Assembly (NCBI RefSeq): GCF_029869925.1
Contig: NZ_CP118605.1
Coordinates: 1,731,001-1,795,000, forward strand
Length of the DNA stretch: 64,000 nt
DNA from: Microbulbifer bruguierae
Lineage (GTDB): Bacteria > Pseudomonadota > Gammaproteobacteria > Pseudomonadales > Cellvibrionaceae
Direction: 5' to 3'
This document shows positions 25,610-34,651 of the stretch, piece by piece. A model generated the notes under the pieces. The model saw nothing but the letters and a program-made list of their open reading frames with translations. It was not told where the DNA came from and searched no databases. The translations under genes and the position numbers were made by a program. Position 1 is the first letter of the stretch, and each line of letters opens with the position of its first letter.

Positions 25610-27061
25610 ATGCACACTCTCAACAGACTACTGGCAGCCATACTGCTGGCCACTGCGACCGGCTGCGCGTTCAATCCGGCGACCAATCGGCCAGATCTGG
25701 TATTGATGTCGGAAGAAAAGGAAATCAAGATCGGGCGCGAGATGCACGAAAAGCTGGTGGAGAGTACGCCCATCTACAATGACCCCATTCTCACGGCTTA
25801 TGTGGAACATGTAGGACAAAAAGTTGCCAAGGCCAGTGACAGACCGGATCTCACCTATCACTTCACGATCATCGACAGCCAGGATATCAACGCCTTCGCC
25901 CTCCCCGGCGGCTATGTCTATATCAACCGCGGCCTGCTGACCTATCTGCACTCGGAGGCCGAAATGGCCGCAGTATTGGCTCACGAAGTCGGCCATATCA
26001 CGGCACGCCATGCGGTGCGTCAAAAGACGGCAGCAACCGGTGCCGGGGTTGCCTCGGTACTCTCGGTACTGGTCACCGGCAGCGGTGTGGTAGGTGATGT
26101 CACCAACCTCTGGAGCACCGCCGCGGTTAAGGGATACGGCCGCGATATGGAGTTGGAAGCGGATCGTTTCGGTGCCCAGTATATGTACAATGCCGGCTAT
26201 GATCCCCAGTCAATGATTAACGTGATCGCGCTACTAAAAGACCAGGAAACCTTTTCCCGCCGCCGTGCGCGTATAGAAGGGAAAAAGCAGCAGACCTATC
26301 ACGGCGTATTTTCTTCTCACCCTCGCAATGATGTGCGTCTGCGGGAGGTGGTCGAAGCCGCCGGCAAACTGCCGGAAGACAAGAAAGTCACCAAGCAGGA
26401 GTATTATCGCGAAAAGACCGAAGGGATCGTGTACGGCAACAATGCGCAGGAAAGTGAGAAAAACCGTTTTAATCACAAGAGTCTGGGTTTTTCCCTGCTG
26501 TTTCCCGAAGGCTGGAAAGTGGAGAATCAGCGTACCGCGATTGTCGGTACCGCGCCTGACAATTCTGCGACACTGAGCATCAGGGTCGACCAGCGCGACG
26601 GCAATCAGCCGGCGGATATGGCGCTACGCGGTGTGTATGATGTGCGCACGCTGGAAGGAGATGAGGCACTCAATCAATACAGCCTGGAAGGCCATACCGG
26701 CAAGTTACCCACCTCTGGAGAGAATACGCCCGATCGCGTGGCGGTGCTGTTTTATGGCAGCCGCCAGTATCTTCTTGAAGGCAGGATCAGCGACAAACCC
26801 AAAGACAAAGATGCGGCCGCGGAATATGACAACCTGTTCCTGACCAGCATCCGCAGCTTCCGGCCACTGCGCAAAACCGATATCGTCAAACCAGACATCA
26901 AGCGTCTGCGCTATGTGCAAGCCAACGACAAAACCACCTTCGGCTCCCTTGCGCGCCATATGGAAATTGGTGAATATGCCGAGGAGCAACTGCGTCTGTT
27001 GAATGGCTACTACCCCCGCGGTGAACCGAAACCCGGGGAATGGATCAAGATTGTGCAGTAG
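25610..27061 (+). CDS. M48-family metalloprotease lipoprotein
   Basis: 483 residues; lipobox ATGC (Cys19), so attached to the periplasmic face of a membrane. The zinc site HEVGH (in VLAHEVGHITARHAVR) and the downstream Glu in ELEADRFGAQYM are both intact, and PGGYVYINRGLL upstream fits M48. Relatives such as BepA and LoiP act in outer-membrane protein quality control. The C-terminal 180 residues are a separate beta-containing region (NRFNHKSLGFSLLFPEGWKV) ending in a segment like a degenerate LysM-type tail (KTTFGSLARHMEIGEYAEE). It lies 123 bases after the envelope cluster on the same strand and may be co-transcribed with it. Confidence 0.88.
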   Translation: MHTLNRLLAAILLATATGCAFNPATNRPDLVLMSEEKEIKIGREMHEKLVESTPIYNDPILTAYVEHVGQKVAKASDRPDLTYHFTIIDSQDINAFALPGGYVYINRGLLTYLHSEAEMAAVLAHEVGHITARHAVRQKTAATGAGVASVLSVLVTGSGVVGDVTNLWSTAAVKGYGRDMELEADRFGAQYMYNAGYDPQSMINVIALLKDQETFSRRRARIEGKKQQTYHGVFSSHPRNDVRLREVVEAAGKLPEDKKVTKQEYYREKTEGIVYGNNAQESEKNRFNHKSLGFSLLFPEGWKVENQRTAIVGTAPDNSATLSIRVDQRDGNQPADMALRGVYDVRTLEGDEALNQYSLEGHTGKLPTSGENTPDRVAVLFYGSRQYLLEGRISDKPKDKDAAAEYDNLFLTSIRSFRPLRKTDIVKPDIKRLRYVQANDKTTFGSLARHMEIGEYAEEQLRLLNGYYPRGEPKPGEWIKIVQ

Positions 27062-27241
27062 CGGTAAGCGTTTCTGGATTGAGGCCGCGGAGCGACCCCC
27101 GGCCTCCACGTCAGATATATACCCGCCAAGTTTTGCGACACATTTATTACCGCTTTATGACGAGCGCGTGATCGGTAGTTTACCTGTCACCTTCTCACGG
27201 TATGTTTAAACCCACCACATACTTCGGGTTTTACATCTGTG

Positions 27242-28366
27242 ATGAACATACGAATTCCGCTTCACGGCGTTTTGCTAGTGACCTTACTAGTGGCCCACAC
27301 CTTGCCCGCGTTTGCCGAATCAAATGGCCACGCTCCCCCCATTGTCATTGCCCACCGCGGTGCCTCCGGCTATCTACCTGAGCACACCCTGGAGGCCAAG
27401 ACACTGGCTTACGCCATGAAAGTGGATTATATCGAGCAGGATTTGGTGATGAGCAAAGACAATCACCTGATCGTGATGCACGATATCCATCTGGACGGCG
27501 TCACGGATGTCGCAGACCGGTATCCGAACAGAGCCCGGGAAGATGGGCACTACTACACCATCGACTTCACCCTGCCGGAACTCAAGCAATTGCAGGTAAC
27601 CGGCCCTTTTGCCCTCTCGCAGGGCAAACGCATCCCGAAATATGGAAGGCGCTTTCCACTGTGGAAATCCCGGTTTCAGCTCGCCACCTTCGATGAAGAA
27701 CTGGAGCTGATACAGGGGTTGAATGCATCACTGGGCTACGGGATTGGTATTTATCCGGAAATCAAAAAACCTTACTTTCACCAACGGGAAGGGCGGGATA
27801 TTTCCAAGGCCGTGCTGGAAACATTGAAAAAATACGGTTTTACGAGCAGTAGGCAGAAAGTCTTCCTACAGTGCTTCGACGCTGAGGAGCTACAGCGAAT
27901 CCGCCACAAATTGATGCCCGATCTGGAAATGGACTTGCCGCTGGTACAGCTGATCGCCGAAACCGATTGGGGAGAAAAACAGGTAATTGATGATGGACGC
28001 TTGAAAAACTACGATTATGCCTGGATGCGTACCGACTCGGGCTTACAGAAAATTGCCAGTTACGCCCAGGGTATCGGCCCTTGGTTTCCAATGCTGATCG
28101 ACAACACAACGGAACGCTTCACCGCGAACGGCCTGACTTCGACCGCACAATCACTCGGGTTACTAGTACACCCCTACACCTTCAGAGCCGATCCGGAACA
28201 GATTTCCGAAGTGGCAGGCGATTTTGACAAGCTGCTGGCAGTTTTTCTCGAAGATATCGGCGTAGATGGTATTTTCACAGACCACCCGGATAAAGCGATT
28301 ACCTTTATCACCACCCACAAGCGCCCCAACAAGATCCAAGCCAGCAGAGAACTGCCAGTACGTTAA
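27242..28366 (+). CDS. Secreted glycerophosphodiester phosphodiesterase
   Basis: Hydrolyses glycerophosphodiesters to glycerol-3-phosphate and an alcohol in the periplasm. Sec signal: GVLLVTLLVAHTLPAFAES. The GDPD catalytic set is present: HRGASGYLPEHTLEAK, the metal-ligand EQDL, HD in MHDIHLDG, and EIKKPYF further on. 374 residues, the GlpQ length. A GTG overlaps one codon upstream (27239); I use the ATG at 27242. Neighbours give no pathway context, and no glpT-like transporter is nearby. Confidence 0.9.
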   Translation: MNIRIPLHGVLLVTLLVAHTLPAFAESNGHAPPIVIAHRGASGYLPEHTLEAKTLAYAMKVDYIEQDLVMSKDNHLIVMHDIHLDGVTDVADRYPNRAREDGHYYTIDFTLPELKQLQVTGPFALSQGKRIPKYGRRFPLWKSRFQLATFDEELELIQGLNASLGYGIGIYPEIKKPYFHQREGRDISKAVLETLKKYGFTSSRQKVFLQCFDAEELQRIRHKLMPDLEMDLPLVQLIAETDWGEKQVIDDGRLKNYDYAWMRTDSGLQKIASYAQGIGPWFPMLIDNTTERFTANGLTSTAQSLGLLVHPYTFRADPEQISEVAGDFDKLLAVFLEDIGVDGIFTDHPDKAITFITTHKRPNKIQASRELPVR

Positions 28367-29703
28367 GCCGGCTCTGCTACCGAGTTCTGGCGGCTGTATT
28401 CAGAGCCCGGCTCCCCTTTGTGCCCGGTCGCGTACTCAACGACCACATTGCGGCCACGCGCCTTGGCTACATACAGGGCGCGATCCGCCTCGCGCAGCAG
28501 CTGCTCGATACTCTGCCCTTCATCACCGTGCGCCACACCCACACTGGAGGTAAAATGCACACTGCCCGCCGGGTACGGCAGGCTGATAGCTGCAATTTTG
28601 TTGCGCAGCCTTTCTGCGGTATACAGGGAGTCCTCCGGAGTCTCAGTGATCAACAGTGCGAATTCTTCACCACCAAGTCGCCCAAACACATCTGTTTCGC
28701 GAATTTTCGTCTGGATTGTTTTACTGAACAGACGCAGAGCCTCATCCCCTATTCCGTGTCCGTGGTTGTCGTTGATGGATTTGAAGTGGTCGATATCGAA
28801 CATCAGCAGGCTCACCGGCTCGCCTTTACGCCGCGCACGCTTGAGACAGAGTTCCCCGTCTGCCAGAAAACTGCGGCGATTGCGAATGCCAGTCAGCGGA
28901 TCAGTACGGGCCTCCAGCTCGGCCTGTAACTTGGCCTTTTCCAATTCCTCCGTGCGCGCCCGCACCAATCCTTCCAGTTTCATCTTGGACTGCTCAAGAT
29001 GACGCCGATACTGCCGCTCCGACTCCAGCCCTAAAAGTCTTACCCGACGCAACTTCATTCCCATAGCAATCATGATGGTGACCAGTTCGATAAAGGAGCT
29101 GAGCGGCGGCAGATAGTAATTCACAAGATTGTGCTCTACGTAGCCCATGTCCCGCAGGGCCTGAAAAAACAGCCCCGCCAGCAGCGTAGTCCAGCCAATC
29201 GCGAAGATCGCCGCTTCACTGGAACCCTGCCGCCAGCGCACCAGCGCGATAACGGTGGACACGGGGTAGAGCAGCATCGCCAGGGTGATGCTCATCAGCG
29301 CCGCAACCTTGATCTGGAATATTGCACTTCCCAGTAATACCAGAGCATTGACTATCATCAGGATCAGCAGGTAATCCAGTCGCGGGGTGTGCTTGCGGGT
29401 CTGCAGAAAGACACGATCGAAGATAACACCGCACAAGATACTCAATGCAGCTGTGGCGGACATGTAGCTCCAGTGGAACTCACCCACCAACAGGTATTCG
29501 TGGGTAAAACCGAGAATAGTGCCCCAGGCCACTATCTTGGAAAGACCGTAACCGAAGTAGATCAGGAAACTGGCCTCGCCGGTGGTCAGCCCCACGATCA
29601 GCGAAAACAGCCCAATCAGAGCTACACCGCCGAACAGAAATGACAGTAGTGCGGTTTCCCCGGTGTGCGCTTTACTCAGTTGCTCCGGTGTCCAGATCCT
29701 CAT
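28363..29703 (-). CDS. Diguanylate cyclase with 7TM receptor module (C-terminal part of a split receptor)
   Basis: 446 residues: MRIWTPEQL, seven predicted helices (about 18-215) of the 7TMR-DISM type, a coiled coil (SKMKLEGLVRARTEELEKAK) and a GGDEF domain (about 280-430). The active loop reads GRLGGEEF, a functional variant, and RETD nine residues before it is a product-inhibition I-site, so c-di-GMP synthesis is likely. The ATG sits inside the stop of the upstream ORF (TCATGA). In other proteins the segment FPS plus MRIWTPE runs continuously from the extracellular DISMED2 domain into 7TM, so this gene and its upstream neighbour look like two halves of one ancestral receptor. The GDPD gene is convergent and overlaps by 4 bases. 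Confidence 0.87.
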   Translation of the reverse strand: MRIWTPEQLSKAHTGETALLSFLFGGVALIGLFSLIVGLTTGEASFLIYFGYGLSKIVAWGTILGFTHEYLLVGEFHWSYMSATAALSILCGVIFDRVFLQTRKHTPRLDYLLILMIVNALVLLGSAIFQIKVAALMSITLAMLLYPVSTVIALVRWRQGSSEAAIFAIGWTTLLAGLFFQALRDMGYVEHNLVNYYLPPLSSFIELVTIMIAMGMKLRRVRLLGLESERQYRRHLEQSKMKLEGLVRARTEELEKAKLQAELEARTDPLTGIRNRRSFLADGELCLKRARRKGEPVSLLMFDIDHFKSINDNHGHGIGDEALRLFSKTIQTKIRETDVFGRLGGEEFALLITETPEDSLYTAERLRNKIAAISLPYPAGSVHFTSSVGVAHGDEGQSIEQLLREADRALYVAKARGRNVVVEYATGHKGEPGSEYSRQNSVAEPA

Positions 29704-30323
29704 GAAGGGAAAGCAAATCCCGCTTCCCTGGAATCGAACCGCACCAGAAACTCATAGCTAGTCCCCGGTTGCAACGCCACAGGCACGACGAAACGATTGT
29801 GCGGTACCGGGCGTGTTGAAAACGGGGTACCCATTTCCAGACTGGCAATTTCGGCGAACGCTATTGCAGTATCCGAGTGTTTTTGCTCAGCGCCACTCCC
29901 ATCAAGATCCCGCTGAAAAGCCGCCAGCCCTATTAACTGGTGGTCGATGTATTCAAGATGCAGTGTGAGCGGGGTGGTCGTTGGGTTTCGCAGGATGAAA
30001 TACGACCAATGGCTCCCCTTTTGTAACCCTGTAGAACCCGCGCTGTGCAACGGTTCAAAAACACCGTCTTGCCACGCCTGTACAGCCTGTGAAAGTCCCG
30101 CGTTACCACTGGGATCATGCCAGATAGCGGACAGTCCGGTGCGCTGGCTGCCATTTTCCACAACGCCGACATCAATCACCGCACCAGCCAGTGCCGCAGC
30201 CGAAACTGGACGCCCCGCACCGGCAACCACGAACAACAGCAAGTAGAAAAACAAGATAAGTAACCAGCGCGCCCCCAACGGGGCCACCAGGGTAGAGGGC
30301 GGCAAGCGAGAAGAATTGGTCAT
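29700..30323 (-). CDS. 7TMR-DISM extracellular-2-like sensor domain (N-terminal half of split cyclase)
   Basis: 207 residues from ATG 30323 (an extension to TTG 30350 is possible; neither start has a strong ribosome site). A signal/anchor helix (WLLILFFYLLLFVVAGAG) is followed by a jelly-roll-like domain with SHWSYFILRNPTTTPLTLHLEY and TSYEFLVRFDSREAGFAFPS, typical of the 7TMR-DISM extracellular domain 2. The frame stops exactly where the partner protein's 7TM module should begin. One missing base at the junction would explain it; alternatively the pair is an authentic overlapping operon whose products assemble. Confidence 0.75.
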   Translation of the reverse strand: MTNSSRLPPSTLVAPLGARWLLILFFYLLLFVVAGAGRPVSAAALAGAVIDVGVVENGSQRTGLSAIWHDPSGNAGLSQAVQAWQDGVFEPLHSAGSTGLQKGSHWSYFILRNPTTTPLTLHLEYIDHQLIGLAAFQRDLDGSGAEQKHSDTAIAFAEIASLEMGTPFSTRPVPHNRFVVPVALQPGTSYEFLVRFDSREAGFAFPS

Positions 30324-30698
30324 ATCCTGAAAACCAGGGTGCTCCAGCAAAAGCGATGCGGAAATAAAAATCTTCCCCCGTCTACTTCTTATCGTGCGGG
30401 CTATCTACGAAAAATATCCCGGGGAAGGCCTGCCGTGACGCGCGAGCCGCCACCAGGTGCAGTTTACCGACTCACAACCGGATAATCATGTGCCTTGATC
30501 ACGAGGTAATTCTGGAACATAGAGGAATTACTGGCGGCCTGCGGCGGGATAGCCTCACAGCAAACAGGAATACTTTCCTCAGATAAAACCCAAATGAAAA
30601 ACAAAAAGGTCGCCAGTGGCGACCTTTTTGTGTGCAAAAGTGGGGTTTCCGTTGCTCGGGCTAGCTGTATCCCGGGCAATCGCACCCTCACAGGGCAC
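30324..30698. other. Region between the split cyclase and the enoyl-CoA hydratase gene
   Basis: 375 bases without a supported gene; it contains the terminator at 30603-30629 and presumably the cyclase promoter. Confidence 0.4.
30603..30629 (-). terminator. Strong terminator of the enoyl-CoA hydratase gene
   Basis: Stem AAAAAGGTCGCC/GGCGACCTTTTT with loop AGT, 12 bp perfect, about 70 bases beyond the minus-strand gene end; symmetrical, so bidirectional. Confidence 0.88.
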
Positions 30699-31478
30699 TC
30701 AATCAAATTTTGAAAAGTCCGCAGGCCGTTTTTCCAGAAATGCGGTCGCTGCCTCGCGAAATTCTTCCGACTGCAAGCGCGAATGAAAATGTATCACCTC
30801 TTCCCGAATCACTTCCCACCCCTTCTCGAAGGTGCCTTGACGCAGCAACCGCTTGCTCAGACGCAATGCCTCCGGTGCTTTTTTTACCAGCTCCCGGGCA
30901 TACTCGCGCGCGCGTCCCAGGGCCTCACCGGAATACACGACTTCGTTGCAGATATTCACATCTGCCGCAGTCTGCGCATCAAATTTTTTCCCCAGCAGCA
31001 GCAACTCTGACGCTTTCGCGTGCCCCATGATACGCGGCAACAGGAAACTGGAACCGTACTCGGGACATAACCCGAGATTAACAAATGGCATTTGGAACAC
31101 CGCGTGATCCTCCGCGATAGCGAGATCGCAGTGCAATAGCAGTGTGGTCCCAATACCGACGGCCACCCCGCTCACCGCCGCAATCACAGGTTTGGGAAAG
31201 TGATACAGGGCAGACATGAACTGGAATACCGGCGACTCCTCCCCCGTCGCAGAGCCTCCGAGAAAATCACTCAGGTCATTGCCGCTGGTAAACATCCCTT
31301 TGATACCGGTCAGGATGACCACCCTGATTTCCGGATCGGCCGCCGCACCATTCAACAGCTCTGCCATTGCCGAGTACATGGCCATGGTCAGCGCATTCTT
31401 GCGCTCGGGCCGATTTATGGTGATTTCAAGCACCCGGTCTTGCACCTGGACCTGAATTTCTTCGCATTGACTCTGCAT
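30699..31478 (-). CDS. Enoyl-CoA hydratase/isomerase family protein
   Basis: Crotonase-fold enzyme of 259 residues that would hydrate or isomerise enoyl-CoA in fatty acid or amino acid breakdown. Motifs: INRPERKNALTMAMYSAM at the start, the oxyanion-hole element GNDLSDFLGG, and GVAVGIGTTLLLHCDLAIAE with FQMPFVNLGLCPE. The Glu in LCPEYG is one catalytic position of the family; the other in the AVGIGTTLL region is Gly/Thr here, so hydratase versus isomerase cannot be decided. It is divergent from kynA. Confidence 0.88.
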   Translation of the reverse strand: MQSQCEEIQVQVQDRVLEITINRPERKNALTMAMYSAMAELLNGAAADPEIRVVILTGIKGMFTSGNDLSDFLGGSATGEESPVFQFMSALYHFPKPVIAAVSGVAVGIGTTLLLHCDLAIAEDHAVFQMPFVNLGLCPEYGSSFLLPRIMGHAKASELLLLGKKFDAQTAADVNICNEVVYSGEALGRAREYARELVKKAPEALRLSKRLLRQGTFEKGWEVIREEVIHFHSRLQSEEFREAATAFLEKRPADFSKFD

Positions 31479-31685
31479 GTGGGCTCCACAATATCTGTCG
31501 TTATGTCAAACCGCGATCCCTATTCTGAACAATAACAGCAACTGAAATTGCCGTTATCACCCCACCGGGCGGCGCTGGTGGACACTATTCTAGTCACTCG
31601 CTTTCTGCGTACGAGGTCCGATTCAACCAGTTTGCTATACGGAATCTCAACCGCACAACCACTGCGGTCACCACTAGAGGCTGTT

Positions 31686-31714
31686 TTCACACCTCCGGGA
31701 GAAAACCTTATAAT
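31686..31714 (+). promoter_or_regulatory. Sigma-70-type promoter upstream of kynA
   Basis: TTCACA (31686-31691), 17-base spacer, TATAAT (31709-31714); both elements near consensus and the spacing optimal. It lies 80 bases before the chosen kynA start. Confidence 0.65.
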
Positions 31715-31794
31715 ATGTCCAAAGTTGTGCTTGTTTGTGCAAACTCAGATTAACAAAGCCGCGAAAACAGGTACGACTATTGCGGCAACATACT

Positions 31795-32598
31795 ATGAAG
31801 TGGAATTATCCAGTTATGACGGTGACATACAGCTCCTACCTGAAGGTGGACGAACTGCTGCGGTGCCAACAACCGCTTTCCGACGGGCCGGAGCACGATG
31901 AACTGCTGTTTATCGTGATACACCAGAGCTATGAACTCTGGTTCAAGCAGCTGTTACACGAACTCGATTTTCTTGTGCGCCTTTTCAATACCGGTGAGCG
32001 CAACCGCGCCTTGCATACCCTCAAGCGGGTAGACACCATATATCGGACCCTGATTCAGCAGGTGGATATTCTCGAAACACTGACCCCCCTGGAATTCATG
32101 TCATTCCGCGACCGGCTGTCCACTGCCAGCGGCTTCCAGTCTTACCAGTTCCGGGAGCTCGAATTCCTCTACGGAGCCAAAGATGCGAAAAAGCTGAGCA
32201 ACTACGAACCGGGTTCAAACCACTTCGAGCGCCTGCAGAAACGCCTTGAAGCACCGACCCTGTGGGACGCTTTTCTACGCTTTCTCGCCCATGAGGGACA
32301 TGACATTCCCGTAGCGGTACTGGAGCGTGATTACAGCCAGGTAGCAGAACCCTCTGCGGCAGTGCAGAAGGTTCTGGTCGACGTGTATCGCAACGATCCA
32401 CTGGTCAGCGAAATCTGCGAGGCACTGGTAGACATAGACACCTCCCTGCAGCAGTGGCGCTACCGCCACGTTAAGATGGTAGAACGCACCATCGGCAGCA
32501 AAATGGGGACAGGCGGTTCCAGCGGTGTTGGGTATCTGCAGAGCACCCTGTTCAAGCCGGTATTTCCCGACCTGTGGGCGATCCGCTCGGAGTTCTGA
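31795..32598 (+). CDS. kynA: Tryptophan 2,3-dioxygenase
   Basis: Haem enzyme that opens the indole ring of tryptophan to N-formylkynurenine. TDO signatures: TYSSYLKVDELL at the N-terminus, HDELLFIVIHQSYELWFKQL, MSFRDRLSTASGFQSYQFRELE, and the C-terminal GTGGSSGVGYLQST. I use ATG 31795; an upstream extension to 31735 would add 20 residues unlike the family. About 267 residues, near the usual length. kynB, kynU or other kynurenine genes are absent. An optimal-spacing promoter precedes it and a strong terminator follows, so it is a single-gene unit. Confidence 0.93.
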   Translation: MKWNYPVMTVTYSSYLKVDELLRCQQPLSDGPEHDELLFIVIHQSYELWFKQLLHELDFLVRLFNTGERNRALHTLKRVDTIYRTLIQQVDILETLTPLEFMSFRDRLSTASGFQSYQFRELEFLYGAKDAKKLSNYEPGSNHFERLQKRLEAPTLWDAFLRFLAHEGHDIPVAVLERDYSQVAEPSAAVQKVLVDVYRNDPLVSEICEALVDIDTSLQQWRYRHVKMVERTIGSKMGTGGSSGVGYLQSTLFKPVFPDLWAIRSEF

Positions 32599-32677
32599 TC
32601 AGCAATCTGAGCCACCGTTCTGAATCGGTGTTACGGAATCAACAGCACCTGGCGATTTCAAACAGGAATCGCCAGGC

Positions 32678-32712
32678 ACAAAAAAAGCCAGCGAATAGCT
32701 GGCTTTTTTTGT
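32678..32712. terminator. Bidirectional terminator between kynA and exbD
   Basis: Stem AGCCAGC/GCTGGCT with loop GAATA, extended by A7/T7 and CAC/GTG outer pairs; it serves two convergent genes. Confidence 0.9.
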
Positions 32713-32734
32713 GCACGCTGTGCAAGGAACAGCG

Positions 32735-33166
32735 TTAGCGCTTTTTGTCCTCGAACGGCACCAAGGATACCTGAATGTTCGGGTTTACCGCTTTCGCCGC
32801 ATCCGCGATGGTCACATAAGTGTCGGCACTGGACTTGTTGTGCGCACGGACAATCACGATGGCCTGTGGGTTTTCCGCATAAAGCTGCGCGATACGGGCA
32901 CGTACTGCACGGCTGTCGATGCGGCTTTTCCCCATCCAGATCTCGTCGGCGGAGTTCACCATCAGCAGAATATTCTGCTTATCGGGGTCCGGCGGAGTCT
33001 GCTCAGTCTGATCTGGATCCGGTACGTTCACATCCAGCGCCTTCTCTTTTACGAAGGATGCCGTAACGATAAAGAAGATCAGCATGATGAACACAACGTC
33101 CAGCATGGGCGTCAGGTCGATATCGGCCTTTTCTTCTTCTACGGCCTTACCGCGTCGTCTACTCAT
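32735..33166 (-). CDS. exbD: ExbD/TolR-family biopolymer transport protein
   Basis: 143 residues. Short basic cytosolic tail, one membrane helix (MLDVVFIMLIFFIVTASFV) whose Asp23 is the conserved proton-carrying residue, then the periplasmic ExbD domain (ADEIWMGKSRID, AIVIVRAHNKSSADTYVTI). It normally pairs with ExbB and TonB, but no exbB lies beside it; the nearest ExbB-like gene is 12 kb away in the envelope cluster. The upstream gene is mgsA, 167 bases away on the same strand. An inverted repeat CCGGT-TAT-ACCGG lies at 33199-33211 before the start. It may work with an exbB elsewhere in the genome. Confidence 0.93.
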   Translation of the reverse strand: MSRRRGKAVEEEKADIDLTPMLDVVFIMLIFFIVTASFVKEKALDVNVPDPDQTEQTPPDPDKQNILLMVNSADEIWMGKSRIDSRAVRARIAQLYAENPQAIVIVRAHNKSSADTYVTIADAAKAVNPNIQVSLVPFEDKKR

Positions 33167-33333
33167 AAAACACCGTACAGTTTTTTGATACGAATTCGCC
33201 GGTTATACCGGTCTAATCAAGGGGGGAAGATTGCCGGTAAATGGCCATCAATGCAAGTCCAACCTCGCCAACCTGGAGATACCCTTTAGAAATCAACAAG
33301 TTAGAATGACCATTCGAGACCTGTTCCCACACT

Positions 33334-33804
33334 TCACACAGCCAGTTCGCTCTTGCGAGCAGCCAGATACCCCTGATAGTCGGGAATCTGCCGGGGAAAA
33401 CTGCGAGCCATCAGCGCCGATTGGATCATCATGTCGGCACTGCTGGCATTGCAGGCTACAGGAATATTCCACACCGCCGCAATCCGCAACAGCGCTTTTA
33501 CATCCGGATCGTGGGGCATGGGTTCAAAAGGGTCCCAGAAAAAAATAAGGATATCCACCTCTCCCTGACAGATTTTGGCCCCCAGCTGCTGATCGCCCCC
33601 CATGGGGCCACTGAACAGCTTCTCCACGGCCAGCCCGGTTGCGGCCTCGATCTGGCTTCCGGTAGTACCGGTACCCAGCAACTGGTGCCGCGCGAGAATA
33701 TCCTGATGCTCTAGACACCACCCAATCAGGCCGGCCTTGCGATTGTCGTGCGCCACCAGTGCAATGCGCTTTTGTGCAGCAATGGGCTTGTCGATATATT
33801 CCAT
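33334..33804 (-). CDS. mgsA: Methylglyoxal synthase
   Basis: Converts dihydroxyacetone phosphate to methylglyoxal and phosphate. 156 residues from ATG 33804 (GGGGG just upstream; the frame continues to a TTG at 33822). Motifs of the family: IALVAHDNRKAGLIGWC, LLGTGTTGSQIE, the conserved FSGPMGGDQQLGA, and NIPVACNASSADMMI. Asp in GGDQQ is a known active-site position. Single gene; ExbD follows on the same strand. Confidence 0.92.
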   Translation of the reverse strand: MEYIDKPIAAQKRIALVAHDNRKAGLIGWCLEHQDILARHQLLGTGTTGSQIEAATGLAVEKLFSGPMGGDQQLGAKICQGEVDILIFFWDPFEPMPHDPDVKALLRIAAVWNIPVACNASSADMMIQSALMARSFPRQIPDYQGYLAARKSELAV

Positions 33805-33952
33805 GTGGCCCCCAGGCAACAAAGGGTTGAGACTTCCAATTGAATTCCTGTGACGCTTTCAGGATTTTGAGTCACAACATCCAGCGTCGAGAATGGAGGG
33901 AATTATGCTAAATTCCACGCCCGCCATCCATCGGCTATCCAAATCAGGGCGA

Positions 33953-33983
33953 CTGACAGGACGTAAACCTCGCAGTCTATAAT
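33953..33983 (+). promoter_or_regulatory. Possible promoter of the small gene at 34057
   Basis: CTGACA (33953-33958), 19-base spacer, TATAAT (33978-33983), 73 bases before the ATG at 34057. The -10 is perfect; the spacing is long. Confidence 0.4.
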
Positions 33984-34056
33984 CGCCCTCGCGCGCGACG
34001 GAGTATGTTTTCGTCGCATATCTGCTTTCAGCCAATACAGCTATATAGGAATCATC

Positions 34057-34461
34057 ATGAGTGTCGGAGCCTGGGAACCTACTGATCAAGCCTCCAACGA
34101 TCAGTCGCGCCGAGCGATCGAGCCCGCATTACTGCACCAGATCGTCGCTGCCATGGAGCCCGACACCCAGGACCTGAATACACTGGCACCGGAAATTCAG
34201 AATGCCAGCTGGCTCGCGGGCCTCCCCGCAACCCAATGGCTGGAACAAGCGGTGCAACTGGACGATGCCCGAATCTGGGCCCTGATCCGTTTTTTCACGT
34301 TGGCTGAGATGCAACTGCAGGACTGGCAGGGAGGCGCTGAATCGCCGGTAATCCCTCTCGCCAAATGTCTGCGTCAGCGCAAATCACCATTGTCCAGGGA
34401 GCAATTACTCTGGATCCGCGCGCACTCCGATAACCGCTATCTGCCCTACGGCCCATTGTGA
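34057..34461 (+). CDS. Conserved small hypothetical protein
   Basis: 134 residues, no signal peptide or membrane helix. Helical, Trp- and Gln-rich: SWLAGLPATQWLEQAVQLDD, IWALIRFFTLAEMQLQDWQ, then basic KCLRQRKSPLSREQLLWIRAHSDN. AGGA lies about 7 bases before the ATG, and a possible promoter precedes it. I do not recognise the family. Its own terminator and a sensible start support a real gene, and the amino acid composition is that of a folded protein. Confidence 0.72.
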   Translation: MSVGAWEPTDQASNDQSRRAIEPALLHQIVAAMEPDTQDLNTLAPEIQNASWLAGLPATQWLEQAVQLDDARIWALIRFFTLAEMQLQDWQGGAESPVIPLAKCLRQRKSPLSREQLLWIRAHSDNRYLPYGPL

Positions 34462-34533
34462 AGGAAGCACCCTCCGCAACCGTGTATTCAGAATTGGCAG
34501 TTTGATTGCCGGGGCGGTCTTCCCCCAGCCCCA

Positions 34534-34578
34534 AAAACGAAAAGGCGTATCCATAGATTGGATACGCCTTTTCGTTTT
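34534..34578 (+). terminator. Very strong intrinsic terminator
   Basis: 19-bp perfect stem: AAAACGAAAAGGCGTATCC (34534-34552) with its complement at 34560-34578, loop ATAGATT. It follows the small gene by 72 bases and can act in both directions, also ending the minus-strand gene at 34652. Confidence 0.9.
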
Positions 34579-34651
34579 CCGCTCAGAATTTTATCGACAT
34601 CGGCGCTCCACCCGATCACCTACCTCGTAATTCTTGCGGGCATCGCAGCAG

